Part shown: positions 28,355 through 37,028 of the stretch, piece by piece
How positions within the stretch are numbered: position 1 is the stretch's first letter
Layout: the number at the start of each line of letters is the position of its first letter
IMG/VR virus record: IMGVR_UViG_3300033153_006492
Location: 1 to 64,000 of that record
DNA length: 64,000 nucleotides
Source: a virus
Reading direction: 5' to 3' (one strand)
Translations under genes and position numbers: made by a program
The notes under the pieces: model-generated
What the model was told of the DNA's origin: nothing
The model's input: the letters and a program-made list of their open reading frames with translations, nothing else
The model's database searches: none

Positions 28355-29116
28355 ATGACTGATAGTTTAGGTGATCGGATGAAGAAATATGAAAAACAAG
28401 CATCTAATCAAATTGATGCTAATCTTCCTGTATTTGTACGATTGGATGGTAAAGCCTTCCATACATGGGTAAAAATTATGGGATGTGAGAAACCATTTGA
28501 TGAATCACTTTCATATCTTTTTCAAACAGCAACAGTTAATACTTGTCAAGATATTGGACAAGTGATTATGGCTTATAGTCAATCGGACGAAGTGACATTT
28601 TTATTAAGTGGTTGGCAGCATCTTGATTCCCAGATTTATTTTGGTGGGAAGAGTCAAAAGATTACGTCTGTTATTGCATCTATATTTACTGGTCATTTTA
28701 TCAGGACTTTGTTAGGTATGAATGAATATGCTGTATTGGCTGATGGTGAAATCAAATTACCTTCATTTGATGCTCGTGTATTTAATGTGCCTGTACATGA
28801 AATTGAAAATGTTTTTATTTGGCGACAGATGGATGCTAAGAGAAATTCTATTCAATCAATAGCCCGTTCATTGTATAGTCATAAAGAATTAAATGGAAAA
28901 TCATCTAAGATTATGTTAGATATGATTAAAGCTAAAGATTTAGATTGGAACGATTTACCTATTATTCAAAAGCTTGGATTTGTTGTTAAAAAGGATGAAT
29001 ACATTGTTCCGTCTGATACTGGTAATGTTGTTCGTACTCGTTGGATAATTGATAATGATATTCCATTTTTTGTAGATGAATCTGAATATATTACTGATTT
29101 AATTTCAGCAGAATAA
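28355..29116 (+). CDS. Thg1-like 3'-5' RNA polymerase (253 aa)
   Basis: Start at 28355 follows AGGGAAAATGTA. 'VFVRLDGKAFHTW' (D31) and 'AYSQSDEVTFLL' (D78, E79) are the metal-binding catalytic motifs of the tRNA-His guanylyltransferase family. Bacterial and phage Thg1-like proteins add nucleotides 3' to 5' and can repair tRNA 5' ends. Length is usual. It has its own early-type promoter. In a genome with a large tRNA array and odd tRNAs, 5'-end repair or maturation is a natural role; no tRNA-His was found in the window. Confidence 0.9.
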   Translation: MTDSLGDRMKKYEKQASNQIDANLPVFVRLDGKAFHTWVKIMGCEKPFDESLSYLFQTATVNTCQDIGQVIMAYSQSDEVTFLLSGWQHLDSQIYFGGKSQKITSVIASIFTGHFIRTLLGMNEYAVLADGEIKLPSFDARVFNVPVHEIENVFIWRQMDAKRNSIQSIARSLYSHKELNGKSSKIMLDMIKAKDLDWNDLPIIQKLGFVVKKDEYIVPSDTGNVVRTRWIIDNDIPFFVDESEYITDLISAE

Positions 29117-29126
29117 AGGAAAGGAA

Positions 29127-29716
29127 ATGAAAATAATAAATAAAACTATTGGAATTTTATTGTTATTAGTTTGTTTAGGATTTGCTCAAACTGATAGATG
29201 GCGTTTAGCTATTTATCAAGATTCAGAACCTGGTATAGAGTTGTATCGAGTTTATAATACAGAAGCGCCAATATCAACACCTGAAATAATGGATAGTATT
29301 TATCATTTTATTGAAGATGATTCCTTATTGGAGTATATACATTTACTCGATAGTTGCGATGTATTGAATTATTATAGAATTACTGAGGTTAATAGAACAT
29401 CAGCTGTAGTGAATATGGGAAGTGATTTAATAAAAATGAAGGTATAACGATATTAGCTTATGGTGATATATTCGAAGATAATTCATTGGATACTTTAATT
29501 GGTTATATTGTAGAAACTGTTGATGTGCAAGTTGAAATAAATAGTTTGGGGTATGTATTTGTTTCTGGTACTAACCCAGGATTTTTAGAAAATGGAACCT
29601 TTAAATTAGTTGTAACTGATACTGGTGGTTTTTATGATAGTATTTTTATGACGGTTGCGCTTAATGACCCATTATTATTTTTTCCACTTTCACCAGCAAG
29701 ATTACGAATAAAATAA
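29127..29716 (+). pseudogene. Secreted protein, frame-disrupted at 29430
   Basis: The first part (29127-29447, 106 aa) has a signal peptide (MKIINKTIGILLLLVCLG, cleavage near FAQ). A second frame is open from 29426 to 29716 and continues without a start or ribosome binding site, with an Ig-like beta pattern. The frames overlap at ATAAAAATG (29430-29438), so a -1 shift on the A run would give one ~195-aa protein. Either a programmed frameshift, a mutation or a sequencing error. Confidence 0.6.
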
Positions 29717-29737
29717 GTAGAATAAAGGGAGTATTAT

Positions 29738-30094
29738 ATGGGAAACACAAAAGTAACATTTCACACTCCGAAAACAACTGGGAAATCAATGTGGCAAATT
29801 TTTGTTCCAGTGACTGGTATTGATGGTTACGACATACAATTAAGTCATCATCAGAAGTGGGATCGACAGGTGAGAAAACTTGCAGGTGGTTTAACTATTA
29901 ACAAAAAGGCTCGTGGGATATGGCAAAATCCAATGACAGGGAAATTATTTGAAGAAAAGATGATACCTGTTTTAATCGGGTGTTCGTTTGAAGAAATGGA
30001 AACTATATTAGAATTTACATTAGAGCATTACATTCAAGAGGCTGTAATGTGTTACAAAGTGAGTGACACAATAGTAATAATGGAAAGGACATGA
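29738..30094 (+). CDS. Hypothetical protein (118 aa)
   Basis: ATG after AAAGGGAGTATTAT. Alpha/beta pattern without recognised motifs. The next small membrane gene begins 2 nt later. Confidence 0.6.
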   Translation: MGNTKVTFHTPKTTGKSMWQIFVPVTGIDGYDIQLSHHQKWDRQVRKLAGGLTINKKARGIWQNPMTGKLFEEKMIPVLIGCSFEEMETILEFTLEHYIQEAVMCYKVSDTIVIMERT

Positions 30095-30095
30095 T

Positions 30096-30254
30096 ATGAG
30101 TTTTTTATGGCGAAGAACATATGATGATAATGGTATAATTGGTCCTGGTTATAGTCGTTGGTGTACATCAAAAGAATTAAATACAGGTAACATTGCATTG
30201 GTTATATCAATTATAGTATTAATTTTGGTAGTGGTTTTTATTGTGTGGAGGTGA
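30096..30254 (+). CDS. Single-pass membrane protein (52 aa)
   Basis: ATG after GGAAAGGACATGAT. A polar N-terminus (with 'GPGYSRWCTS') is followed by a strongly hydrophobic C-terminal helix (~32-50). Its end carries the GGAGG for the Nudix gene. Function unknown. Confidence 0.6.
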   Translation: MSFLWRRTYDDNGIIGPGYSRWCTSKELNTGNIALVISIIVLILVVVFIVWR

Positions 30255-30255
30255 G

Positions 30256-30669
30256 ATGGGAATTGGTAAATCGGCTGGATTGGCAATAGTATGTGGTGAT
30301 GAAATTTTATTAGTTCATCCTACGAATGCGCCTTGGACTGGAACATATTCAATACCAAAAGGGTTGATAGAAGATTTTGAAACAGCGTTTGAAGCTGCTA
30401 TTCGTGAGACGAAAGAAGAAATAGGATTAGATATTACTGTAGATATGATTGAATCACCCGGTGATATTATATATTATAGAAAGGCTAATAATAAAATATA
30501 TAAAAAGGTTTTTTATTTTATAGTTCGATTGGATAAAAAACCTGAAATTAAAAAAGAGAATCTCCAATTGGATGAAGTTGACTGGGCAGGTTTTGTTCAT
30601 AAAGATGAAGTTGAAGAAAAAATTTTCTGGAGATTTTTACCAATTTTGGAAAAGGTGTTTGAACGATAA
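30256..30669 (+). CDS. Nudix hydrolase (137 aa)
   Basis: Start at 30256 follows TGGAGGTGAG. A complete Nudix box (G36-x5-E42-x7-R50-E-x2-E-E-x-G-L58) is present on a typical alpha/beta fold, so it should hydrolyse a nucleoside diphosphate-linked substrate. The sequence does not tell the substrate; NAD- or ADP-ribose-related compounds fit the other NAD genes. The stop shares one base with the next start (TAATG). Confidence 0.88.
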   Translation: MGIGKSAGLAIVCGDEILLVHPTNAPWTGTYSIPKGLIEDFETAFEAAIRETKEEIGLDITVDMIESPGDIIYYRKANNKIYKKVFYFIVRLDKKPEIKKENLQLDEVDWAGFVHKDEVEEKIFWRFLPILEKVFER

Positions 30670-32654
30670 TGGCTAATTTTGATAAACATTATGTAGTTAA
30701 TTTTGCTCGCTTAGTATTAGAGTATGAAACTAAAGGTAAGATACTGGGTATAGCGTCGTCTGATAAAATGCTTCTTAGTCATGTGATGCGGGGTAAAATA
30801 AAAGAGTACGACGTTGTAAAGTTGATTGATAAAGCTTTATGTAAGTATGTAACTTTATTTTCATCTTATGGGATAAACTATAAGTCCTTAGCAATATCGA
30901 ATGATGATATAACTGCTGGAAAACGGGTATTTGATAAGTTAAGTATTTATGTTGATTTACAAAGCAACATGTTAGAAATACGATTACCGTGGTTGACGCG
31001 AAATAAATTTGATCCTTTGATACAATTCTTCAGAGAAGATTTGAACATGGAATTTGAAAAGCGTCAAGATAAGGATCCTGTTTGGTTTACTCTTGTACGA
31101 GATGAAGGAGTATTTGATGAAATAAAAAACAATCCATTAGTACAAGAAATTGGTTATGAAATGGATGACAGACAGATATTAGATTCGATTGCAAAGGCTA
31201 GAGTTGACAAGGAAAAACAAAAGAAGTTATTTGGGCTTTCAATGACAGCCAATCTTGGAATAGAATCCGGCGAATTCAAAGGATTATTTGCTAAGTTATA
31301 TCCATTCCAACAAGTTGCTATTGAGTATTCTAAATTTAGAAATGGTATATTAATTGCTGACGAAATGGGATTAGGGAAGACGCTTCAAGCTCTTGCTATC
31401 ACAGAATATCATCAGTTATATCCTGCTGTGATTGTAGTTCCTGCGATGTTACGACAGAATTGGAAACGCGAAATTGAATTATGGTTACCTCATAAGAAGG
31501 TGTCTGTGATTACTTCAAAAAAGGTTATACCTCCTGGAGAAATATATGTAGTTAGTTATGGAATGGTATCAGATTTGGGTAGTCGATTTTATATTAAGAA
31601 ACCAAAAGTTATTATATGTGATGAATCTCATTATTTGAAAAATCCTGACGCTGCTCGTACAGAATTTGTATTGAAGTATTTTAAGGATGTACCATTTAAG
31701 ATATTAACTACTGGAACACCGATATTAAATAAAACTCTTGAATTAGTACCTCAATTGGATTTGATTGGAGTTTTGGATTCACACTTTGGTGGTCGTAGAA
31801 AATTTATTAAACGATATGCTCCACCTCAATTTAATGGATATGGAACAACATACGGAAGCGCTAACGAAGAAGAATTACAAGTAGAATTACGAAAATCGTG
31901 TATGCTTCGTCGATTGAAAAAAGATGTATTAACTGAATTACCAGATAAGATTCGTCAAATTGTTTTATTGCCATTATCTGATAGAGCGGCTTATGAAAAG
32001 GTAGAACAGGATTCAATTAATTGGTATGAAACAAAACTTAAACGACAAGATTTATCTAAAGAAGAAGTTGATAAACAAGTTCAACAAAAATTGGCAACTC
32101 GTAGTTCTTTTGCTGAAAGAATGATTCGTGTAGAATATTTACGACAAGCCGCTGTTGATTACAAAATGAAGGCTGTATTTGAATGGATTGATGATACATT
32201 AGAACAAGTTGATAAATTAGTAGTATTTGCTTATCATAGAAACACTGTTGAACAATTATATAAACGATATGAAAAAATGTCTGTTATGTTATATGGTGGT
32301 ATGAGTGGTCAAGTTGATAGTATTGTAAATAAGTTTGTGACTGATAAACAAACTCGGTTATTTATAGGTTCAATGAAATCGGCTGGAATTGGTATTGATG
32401 GACTTCAGGAAGTGTGTGATAGAGCCGTATTTGTTGAATTAGATTGGACACCAGCAATAATGGCTCAGGCTGAAGATAGATTACATAGGATAAAGCAAAA
32501 GAATACTGTACACATATATTATTTGATTGGTGAAGGAACGATTGAAGAATATGTACATAGCATAGTTGTTGAGAAGGAAGAAATTTTCGAAAAGGCGACG
32601 AACATAAGCAAGTTATTTACTTGGATGAAGAAACGCAAGGCAGCGAAAGAATGA
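30669..32654 (+). CDS. SNF2-family DNA helicase (661 aa)
   Basis: The N-terminal ~195 residues are not recognised; the Snf2 core starts near 205 ('LYPFQQVAIEY'). Motif I DEMGLGKT (~230-237), motif II DESH (~318), motif III 'TGTP', motif V 'SAGIGIDGL' and motif VI 'QAEDRLHRIKQ' follow. This resembles SMARCAL1/HepA-like annealing helicases, which phages use in DNA replication and repair. It overlaps the HAD gene by 4 nt. Confidence 0.9.
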   Translation: MANFDKHYVVNFARLVLEYETKGKILGIASSDKMLLSHVMRGKIKEYDVVKLIDKALCKYVTLFSSYGINYKSLAISNDDITAGKRVFDKLSIYVDLQSNMLEIRLPWLTRNKFDPLIQFFREDLNMEFEKRQDKDPVWFTLVRDEGVFDEIKNNPLVQEIGYEMDDRQILDSIAKARVDKEKQKKLFGLSMTANLGIESGEFKGLFAKLYPFQQVAIEYSKFRNGILIADEMGLGKTLQALAITEYHQLYPAVIVVPAMLRQNWKREIELWLPHKKVSVITSKKVIPPGEIYVVSYGMVSDLGSRFYIKKPKVIICDESHYLKNPDAARTEFVLKYFKDVPFKILTTGTPILNKTLELVPQLDLIGVLDSHFGGRRKFIKRYAPPQFNGYGTTYGSANEEELQVELRKSCMLRRLKKDVLTELPDKIRQIVLLPLSDRAAYEKVEQDSINWYETKLKRQDLSKEEVDKQVQQKLATRSSFAERMIRVEYLRQAAVDYKMKAVFEWIDDTLEQVDKLVVFAYHRNTVEQLYKRYEKMSVMLYGGMSGQVDSIVNKFVTDKQTRLFIGSMKSAGIGIDGLQEVCDRAVFVELDWTPAIMAQAEDRLHRIKQKNTVHIYYLIGEGTIEEYVHSIVVEKEEIFEKATNISKLFTWMKKRKAAKE

Positions 32655-33187
32655 AAATCATATTTTTAGATTTTGATGGAGTGGTTTGTATATGGAATTC
32701 AATACATAGCGCTCGTAAATTATTTAAGGATAGTATAAATATCTCAGACAGGGATGCTTGTCATATACAAATGATTGATCCTACTTTAGTTGAAAATCTT
32801 AATAAAGTTATAGAACAAACTGATGCTAAGGTGGTAATATCTTCGTCGTGGAGATATGGAAATACGACTGATGAATTATTATTATATTTACAAAAACAAG
32901 GATTTACAGGAGAAGTTATAGACAGAACTCCTGTGTGGAAGGAATATAAAGATGAATTGGGTTCACTTACAGCGAATGAATTCATCCGATTTTGGGAATA
33001 TACTCGTGGAAATGAAATACATATGTGGTTAGAAAAACATGATGTTGAGTCTTTTGTTATACTTGATGATGAGGTTTCTGACATATTTCCTGTATTTCCC
33101 GATAATTATATACGGACGGATATGGAACGCGGATTTCACAGCGAACTTATTCAAGAGGCTATAGATAAATTAAACAAGGAGGCATAA
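32651..33187 (+). CDS. HAD-superfamily phosphatase (178 aa)
   Basis: Start at 32651 (ATGA overlap with the helicase stop). Motif I 'DFDGV' with hydrophobic lead, motif II 'ISSSWR' and a motif IV-like 'ILDDE' match HAD domains of the type found in phage and RNA-repair proteins. Motif I has DxDG as needed for catalysis. Substrate unknown; polynucleotide 3'-phosphate is one possibility. Confidence 0.78.
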   Translation: MKIIFLDFDGVVCIWNSIHSARKLFKDSINISDRDACHIQMIDPTLVENLNKVIEQTDAKVVISSSWRYGNTTDELLLYLQKQGFTGEVIDRTPVWKEYKDELGSLTANEFIRFWEYTRGNEIHMWLEKHDVESFVILDDEVSDIFPVFPDNYIRTDMERGFHSELIQEAIDKLNKEA

Positions 33188-33189
33188 CA

Positions 33190-33630
33190 ATGGGTACTGG
33201 AGTTAAAAAAATAAAAAAATCAAAAAGCGAACAAAAGGAAGCTATACTTCCTGTTGAACCAACTATAATTGCTGACGAACCAAAGCGTAAATCACAAAAG
33301 GTAAATGTATTGGTTTCTATATTTCGTTATGGTGATAAAATTGTTTCACATTTAGGTATTCCTCATCCTACACATGAAATAGAACATAGAATACCAAAGA
33401 AGAATCTGAAACCAGAAGAAATTTTTAATATCATTAGTGCTTTGACTAATGAACCATATTATAAGAATTCAAATGATGGTCGTTGGGAAACGACTGTTAA
33501 ATGTGCTCTTGATCAAAATTTTCCTGAAATTCCGATTCCTAAACAAAAAGCATCTATTCTCAGTTCACGACCAATAGGTAAATTGGTTCATGAAATTTTG
33601 AATGTGGAAATTGAATTATTCTTAAAATAA
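33190..33630 (+). CDS. Hypothetical protein (146 aa)
   Basis: ATG after AAGGAGGCATAACA. A Lys/Ser-rich N-terminus, then an alpha/beta region; no recognised domain. Part of a tight run of small genes from 32651 to 36277. Confidence 0.6.
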   Translation: MGTGVKKIKKSKSEQKEAILPVEPTIIADEPKRKSQKVNVLVSIFRYGDKIVSHLGIPHPTHEIEHRIPKKNLKPEEIFNIISALTNEPYYKNSNDGRWETTVKCALDQNFPEIPIPKQKASILSSRPIGKLVHEILNVEIELFLK

Positions 33631-33644
33631 CGAAAGAGTGAATA

Positions 33645-33827
33645 ATGGCTAAAAAATCAAAATTTGATACAGACCCTGATGTAATTAAAAAGGGATTCAA
33701 TTATTATTGTTTTGCGTGTAAAGAATCGTACAGGTGGGGTAAATTGGTTGCGAAAGAAATGGGCGTGTTTGAAATGATGACATGTCCGGAATGTGGTGAA
33801 ATGGTGACTGATCTTAAAAGAAAGTAG
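33645..33827 (+). CDS. Zinc-ribbon protein (60 aa)
   Basis: CFAC (~23-26) and CPECGE (~47-52) form a two-knuckle zinc ribbon. Short, basic N-terminus; probably nucleic-acid or protein binding. Ends in TAG. Confidence 0.65.
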   Translation: MAKKSKFDTDPDVIKKGFNYYCFACKESYRWGKLVAKEMGVFEMMTCPECGEMVTDLKRK

Positions 33828-33835
33828 GCTTATTA

Positions 33836-34021
33836 ATGGATGGAGTACTAATTCCAGAAGTTTTTTTCAAAGGTGTTGAAGGTAAAACAATAATAAAATA
33901 TCGTTTAGCATTTGAGTGGAAAGGCACTGGTATATTAGTATGTATTCCAGCAAATGGCGATAAACCATATGCAAAGACAATTAAGATGGATGAATTATCA
34001 AGTGTGCGGTATTATCGGTAG
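33836..34021 (+). CDS. Hypothetical protein (61 aa)
   Basis: Beta-rich small protein. The start is only weakly supported by an AGGCTTATTA context. No recognised motif. Ends in TAG. Confidence 0.5.
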   Translation: MDGVLIPEVFFKGVEGKTIIKYRLAFEWKGTGILVCIPANGDKPYAKTIKMDELSSVRYYR

Positions 34022-34036
34022 GAGAAATAACACAGG

Positions 34037-34267
34037 ATGTATAAAGCAGGAGAGTTTGATTTTGAATTCAAGTTACCATTTAAATCTAATAATTTCAATG
34101 TTGTAATTTATAAATGGAAAATAATAGACACAAAAAGATATGGTCGTAAAGTAGTTGTACAAGGCTATGGAAATGATGGCGAATTGTATGATGGACAAGC
34201 GAGCATAACTGCTAAGGGTGTCATAAAGAATGTTCATGTAGATATTAACAGTGGGAGGTGGGAATAG
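34037..34267 (+). CDS. Hypothetical protein (76 aa)
   Basis: ATG after TAGGAGAAATAACACAGG. Beta-rich. Its stop is TAG, and the next gene's ATG is the very next codon in the same frame, so amber readthrough would give a 186-residue fusion. Confidence 0.55.
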   Translation: MYKAGEFDFEFKLPFKSNNFNVVIYKWKIIDTKRYGRKVVVQGYGNDGELYDGQASITAKGVIKNVHVDINSGRWE

Positions 34268-34597
34268 ATGCTTGTTCAAGAATGTTACAGAATAGTTGAA
34301 GTAAAGAATGGTGATTATTATAGTTTATTTCATGGAACGAAAAGGTCACGAAAATTAGAACGTGGTAAATGGTTATCAGCCGACAAGAAAATTGTAAATG
34401 ATGGTTCGTGTGCTACGAAGTATGAATCTGGTTGGCATGTCTTAAAATCTAAAGAAGAAACAGAACAATTTTTAGAAAAAATGTTTCGTGTAAAAAAGGA
34501 TCGAAGAGTTATACCTGTTTTAGTCATGGGGCTTCGCCCAAAATCACACAGTCGACATGAAGTATATTTAGCAGACGAAATGTTTATATTTGAATGA
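34268..34597 (+). CDS. Hypothetical protein (109 aa)
   Basis: Begins directly after the upstream TAG with GGGAGGTGGG as ribosome binding site. Basic alpha/beta protein, no recognised motif. Its stop overlaps an in-frame lead-in for the next ORF. Confidence 0.55.
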   Translation: MLVQECYRIVEVKNGDYYSLFHGTKRSRKLERGKWLSADKKIVNDGSCATKYESGWHVLKSKEETEQFLEKMFRVKKDRRVIPVLVMGLRPKSHSRHEVYLADEMFIFE

Positions 34598-34611
34598 AAG
34601 TAGGAGGTTGC

Positions 34612-34860
34612 ATGAAAACAATTCATATTACTGTAAGTTCCGCTGCTGGTAGCGGAAAATCAAGAGTGCTTTATTTAATTAAAGAAACGTTGCGTAATCG
34701 AGGATTTGATGTTAAATTTAATGGAGGTATGGATTTTTCAACTGAAAAATCTTTTGATGAACAGATGCATGAAAACATTTATGAAGTGATTGATTCAATT
34801 GCTGATATGTCAGAAATTGTTATAGAAGAAAAACAACTTAATAGAAATGTGAAGGAATAA
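34612..34860 (+). CDS. Small P-loop protein (82 aa)
   Basis: Start at 34612 after TAGGAGGTTGC. The first strand leads into AAGSGKS, a Walker A motif, but the protein ends after one further strand, so it lacks a usual Walker B and lid. It may be a truncated kinase or a nucleotide-binding adaptor. Confidence 0.6.
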   Translation: MKTIHITVSSAAGSGKSRVLYLIKETLRNRGFDVKFNGGMDFSTEKSFDEQMHENIYEVIDSIADMSEIVIEEKQLNRNVKE

Positions 34861-34877
34861 AATAGAAGGGAAAATTA

Positions 34878-35084
34878 ATGGACGTTAGGAAGAATCAATT
34901 AGTTAAATTCACACCGCCAGTTGGATATGAGGATGAATATCCATTTGAAAAAGATGAAGTGGTTTTGTTTCTGGGTGAAATTGAATTAATGAGTGGACAT
35001 TGTATTGTAGTTAAAAAAACTGGGCAAGTATTGTGGGGATACCACACTGATAATTTTATACCGATCACAGAGGAGGAAATATGA
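34878..35084 (+). CDS. Hypothetical SH3-like protein (68 aa)
   Basis: ATG after GAAGGGAAAATTA. Pattern of short beta strands ('NQLVKFTPPVG', 'DEVVLFLGEIE') suggests a small barrel. No family recognised. Overlaps the NADAR gene by 4 nt. Confidence 0.55.
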   Translation: MDVRKNQLVKFTPPVGYEDEYPFEKDEVVLFLGEIELMSGHCIVVKKTGQVLWGYHTDNFIPITEEEI

Positions 35085-35560
35085 TAAATTGGGAACGAGA
35101 AACAGATACACACATATATTTTTGGAATGGTATTTTTTCCAACTTTCATTCAGTGGAATTTGAATATAAGGATCACATATTTCAAAATACTGAACAGGCT
35201 TTTATGTGGGAAAAGGCTATGTATTTTAATGATATGGTAATGGCAAACAAAATACTTAATACTCCAATACCTGGGAAAGCAAAGGCATTAGGGCGGAAGG
35301 TGAAGAATTTTGATGATAAAAAATGGACTCTTATTTCATATCAAATTATGTGTAATGTCAATCGGGCGAAATATGGTCAACATTCTGATTTACAAAAAGT
35401 GTTATTATCTACAGGCTCCAAAATTATTGTTGAAGCATCTCCTTATGATAAAATTTGGGGAGTTGGATTACATTGGTCTGACGACAAACTTCTTAATGAA
35501 TCAAATTGGGATGGATTAAATTTATTAGGAAAATGTTTAATGGAAGTAAGAAATGGATAA
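35081..35560 (+). CDS. NADAR (YbiA-like) protein (159 aa)
   Basis: 'YFWNGIFSNFHSVEFEY', 'NTEQAFMWEKAMYF', 'KALGRKVKNFD' and 'WGVGLHW' are signatures of the NADAR fold, and length is usual. Members hydrolyse N-glycosidic bonds, and some reverse ADP-ribosylation of guanine in DNA, which counters DarT-type toxins. In a phage it is therefore a candidate anti-defence protein. Overlaps the upstream gene by 4 nt and the downstream HNH-like gene by 8 nt. Confidence 0.85.
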   Translation: MINWERETDTHIYFWNGIFSNFHSVEFEYKDHIFQNTEQAFMWEKAMYFNDMVMANKILNTPIPGKAKALGRKVKNFDDKKWTLISYQIMCNVNRAKYGQHSDLQKVLLSTGSKIIVEASPYDKIWGVGLHWSDDKLLNESNWDGLNLLGKCLMEVRNG

Positions 35561-35831
35561 ATGTGAATTATGTGGACGAGAAGTAGAAGTTATTACGAGA
35601 CATCATTTAAAGCCTAAGAGTCGCGGTGGAAGTAAAGGCGACGTTGCTATGTTTTGTTTATCGTGTAAGGATATGGTTCATCGTTTGATACCAAACAAGG
35701 ACTTGGATAGAAAGTATGATACTGTAAAAAAACTACTTGACAATCATGGTATTATTCATTATATTGCCTGGGTAAAGAAACAAAAGAAAGAACATATAAC
35801 AATCGCAACCAAAAAGAAGAGAAACAGATGA
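35553..35831 (+). CDS. HNH-like zinc protein (92 aa)
   Basis: CELC (~4-7), 'RHHLKPKSRGG', then CLSCKDMVH: an HNH/treble-clef layout with two Cys pairs and the His-His of the active-site strand. It could be a small HNH endonuclease or a degraded homing enzyme. Basic tail. Overlaps SufU by 4 nt. Confidence 0.65.
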   Translation: MDKCELCGREVEVITRHHLKPKSRGGSKGDVAMFCLSCKDMVHRLIPNKDLDRKYDTVKKLLDNHGIIHYIAWVKKQKKEHITIATKKKRNR

Positions 35832-36277
35832 ACCAAGAATTTAAAGAACTATATCAGGAAATTATTTTAGAACACAATCGTTCTCCCAGAAATTTTGGTA
35901 AACTTGAAAATGCTACTCACACGATGGAAGGTATAAATCCACTCTGTGGAGATCAGTATACGATTTATCTTAACATCGAAGATAACATTATTAAAGAAGT
36001 GGGATTTGAGGGATCGGGTTGTGCTATCTCAAAGGCGTCTGCTTCAGTGATGACGACTACAATAAAAGGGAAAACCCTGGAACAAGCAGAAGAGTATTTT
36101 GCTGTATTCCGTAAAATTGTTACAGGTGAAGCGGGTACAGAGGAAACTTTCGATAACGTGGGTAAAATTGCTGCCTTTACCGGAGTCGCAGAATTTCCGG
36201 TGCGTGTGAAATGTGCTTCTTTGGCTTGGCACACAATGCTTAACGCTTTCAACGACAAAAATAAAACAACTATCTAA
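35828..36277 (+). CDS. sufU: SufU/IscU-type Fe-S scaffold (149 aa)
   Basis: The three cluster/zinc-binding Cys and the Asp are conserved: NPLCGD (C40, D42), 'GSGCAIS' (C65) and 'KCASLAW' (C129). The spacing fits SufU of Gram-positive and related bacteria, which transfers sulphur from SufS. Overlaps the HNH-like gene by 4 nt. Its GC content and codon use look higher than its neighbours, suggesting recent acquisition from a host. Confidence 0.9.
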   Translation: MNQEFKELYQEIILEHNRSPRNFGKLENATHTMEGINPLCGDQYTIYLNIEDNIIKEVGFEGSGCAISKASASVMTTTIKGKTLEQAEEYFAVFRKIVTGEAGTEETFDNVGKIAAFTGVAEFPVRVKCASLAWHTMLNAFNDKNKTTI

Positions 36278-36286
36278 AAAATAAAG

Positions 36287-36315
36287 TTGACTTCATATAA
36301 AAAATGTTGTATATT
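36287..36315 (+). promoter_or_regulatory. Early-type promoter TTGACT-N17-TATATT
   Basis: TTGACT (36287-36292), 17-bp spacer, TATATT (36310-36315). Drives the gene at 36358. Confidence 0.8.
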
Positions 36316-36357
36316 GCCTGTGAGTTAAGGATAAAACTAAACTTTTTGGAGCATATA

Positions 36358-37005
36358 ATGACAAAGGTTATGGAACTTAGAAATAAAATCAATGAAAACG
36401 GTGTATCAGAAGACGGGATATGGCAATCTATTCTCGACATAGGTTACGATGAATGGGTAAATCATCAAAAGTGGTCATATGATGATATGCTTAAATGGAT
36501 GAATAAAAATTATGGTGATTTCGCTACTATGGCTATTTTGATTGGTAAATACAATCAACAAGTTTGTAACGGTGGACATCTTCAATATTTTGATAATGGG
36601 TATGCTACAAGTGGTGGTGGAATGTTTAACCTCCATTCAGAAGATATTCATTTACATAATGAGATGATGGAATTGATGGAAAAATTTGAATTGAATACAA
36701 TGGACGAATTAACCGTTGCTGTTTTTAATATTATGATTGATTTTAATGTCCAATTGGATGAAGAACAATATTGTTACGACCATTGTTCAGAATGTGGTGG
36801 TAGAGGAACTATAAATAGTATTGATGAAGAGGAAGAAGAATGTCCTGATTGTGATGGTGGTGAAATAGAATATGAAAATCCTGACTTTAATCATCCTACG
36901 AATCAAGATGATTGGAATAAGCTTGACACTCGTTATTATGAAGTGTCTGACAAATGGGAAGATTGGTTTGAATTGTTTGTAGAAAAAACGGTGTTTGGAA
37001 AATGA
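36358..37005 (+). CDS. DMP19-like protein with zinc ribbon (215 aa)
   Basis: Start at 36358 follows TTTTGGAGCATATA. 'YNQQVCNGGHLQYFDNGYA' matches the 'NGG-x2-QYF-x-N' signature of DMP19/DUF4375 proteins. 'CSECGGRGTI...CPDCDGG' (~145-168) adds a DnaJ-like zinc ribbon. Acidic overall. Some DMP19 members mimic DNA; this one is unstudied. Confidence 0.7.
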   Translation: MTKVMELRNKINENGVSEDGIWQSILDIGYDEWVNHQKWSYDDMLKWMNKNYGDFATMAILIGKYNQQVCNGGHLQYFDNGYATSGGGMFNLHSEDIHLHNEMMELMEKFELNTMDELTVAVFNIMIDFNVQLDEEQYCYDHCSECGGRGTINSIDEEEEECPDCDGGEIEYENPDFNHPTNQDDWNKLDTRYYEVSDKWEDWFELFVEKTVFGK

Positions 37006-37028
37006 TATTAAAAATATGAGGGTCATTT

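Noticed and set aside
33190-35084. Known names for the run of small genes
   Set aside because: Several show fold-like patterns (P-loop, SH3-like, zinc ribbon) but no signature strong enough for a named function.
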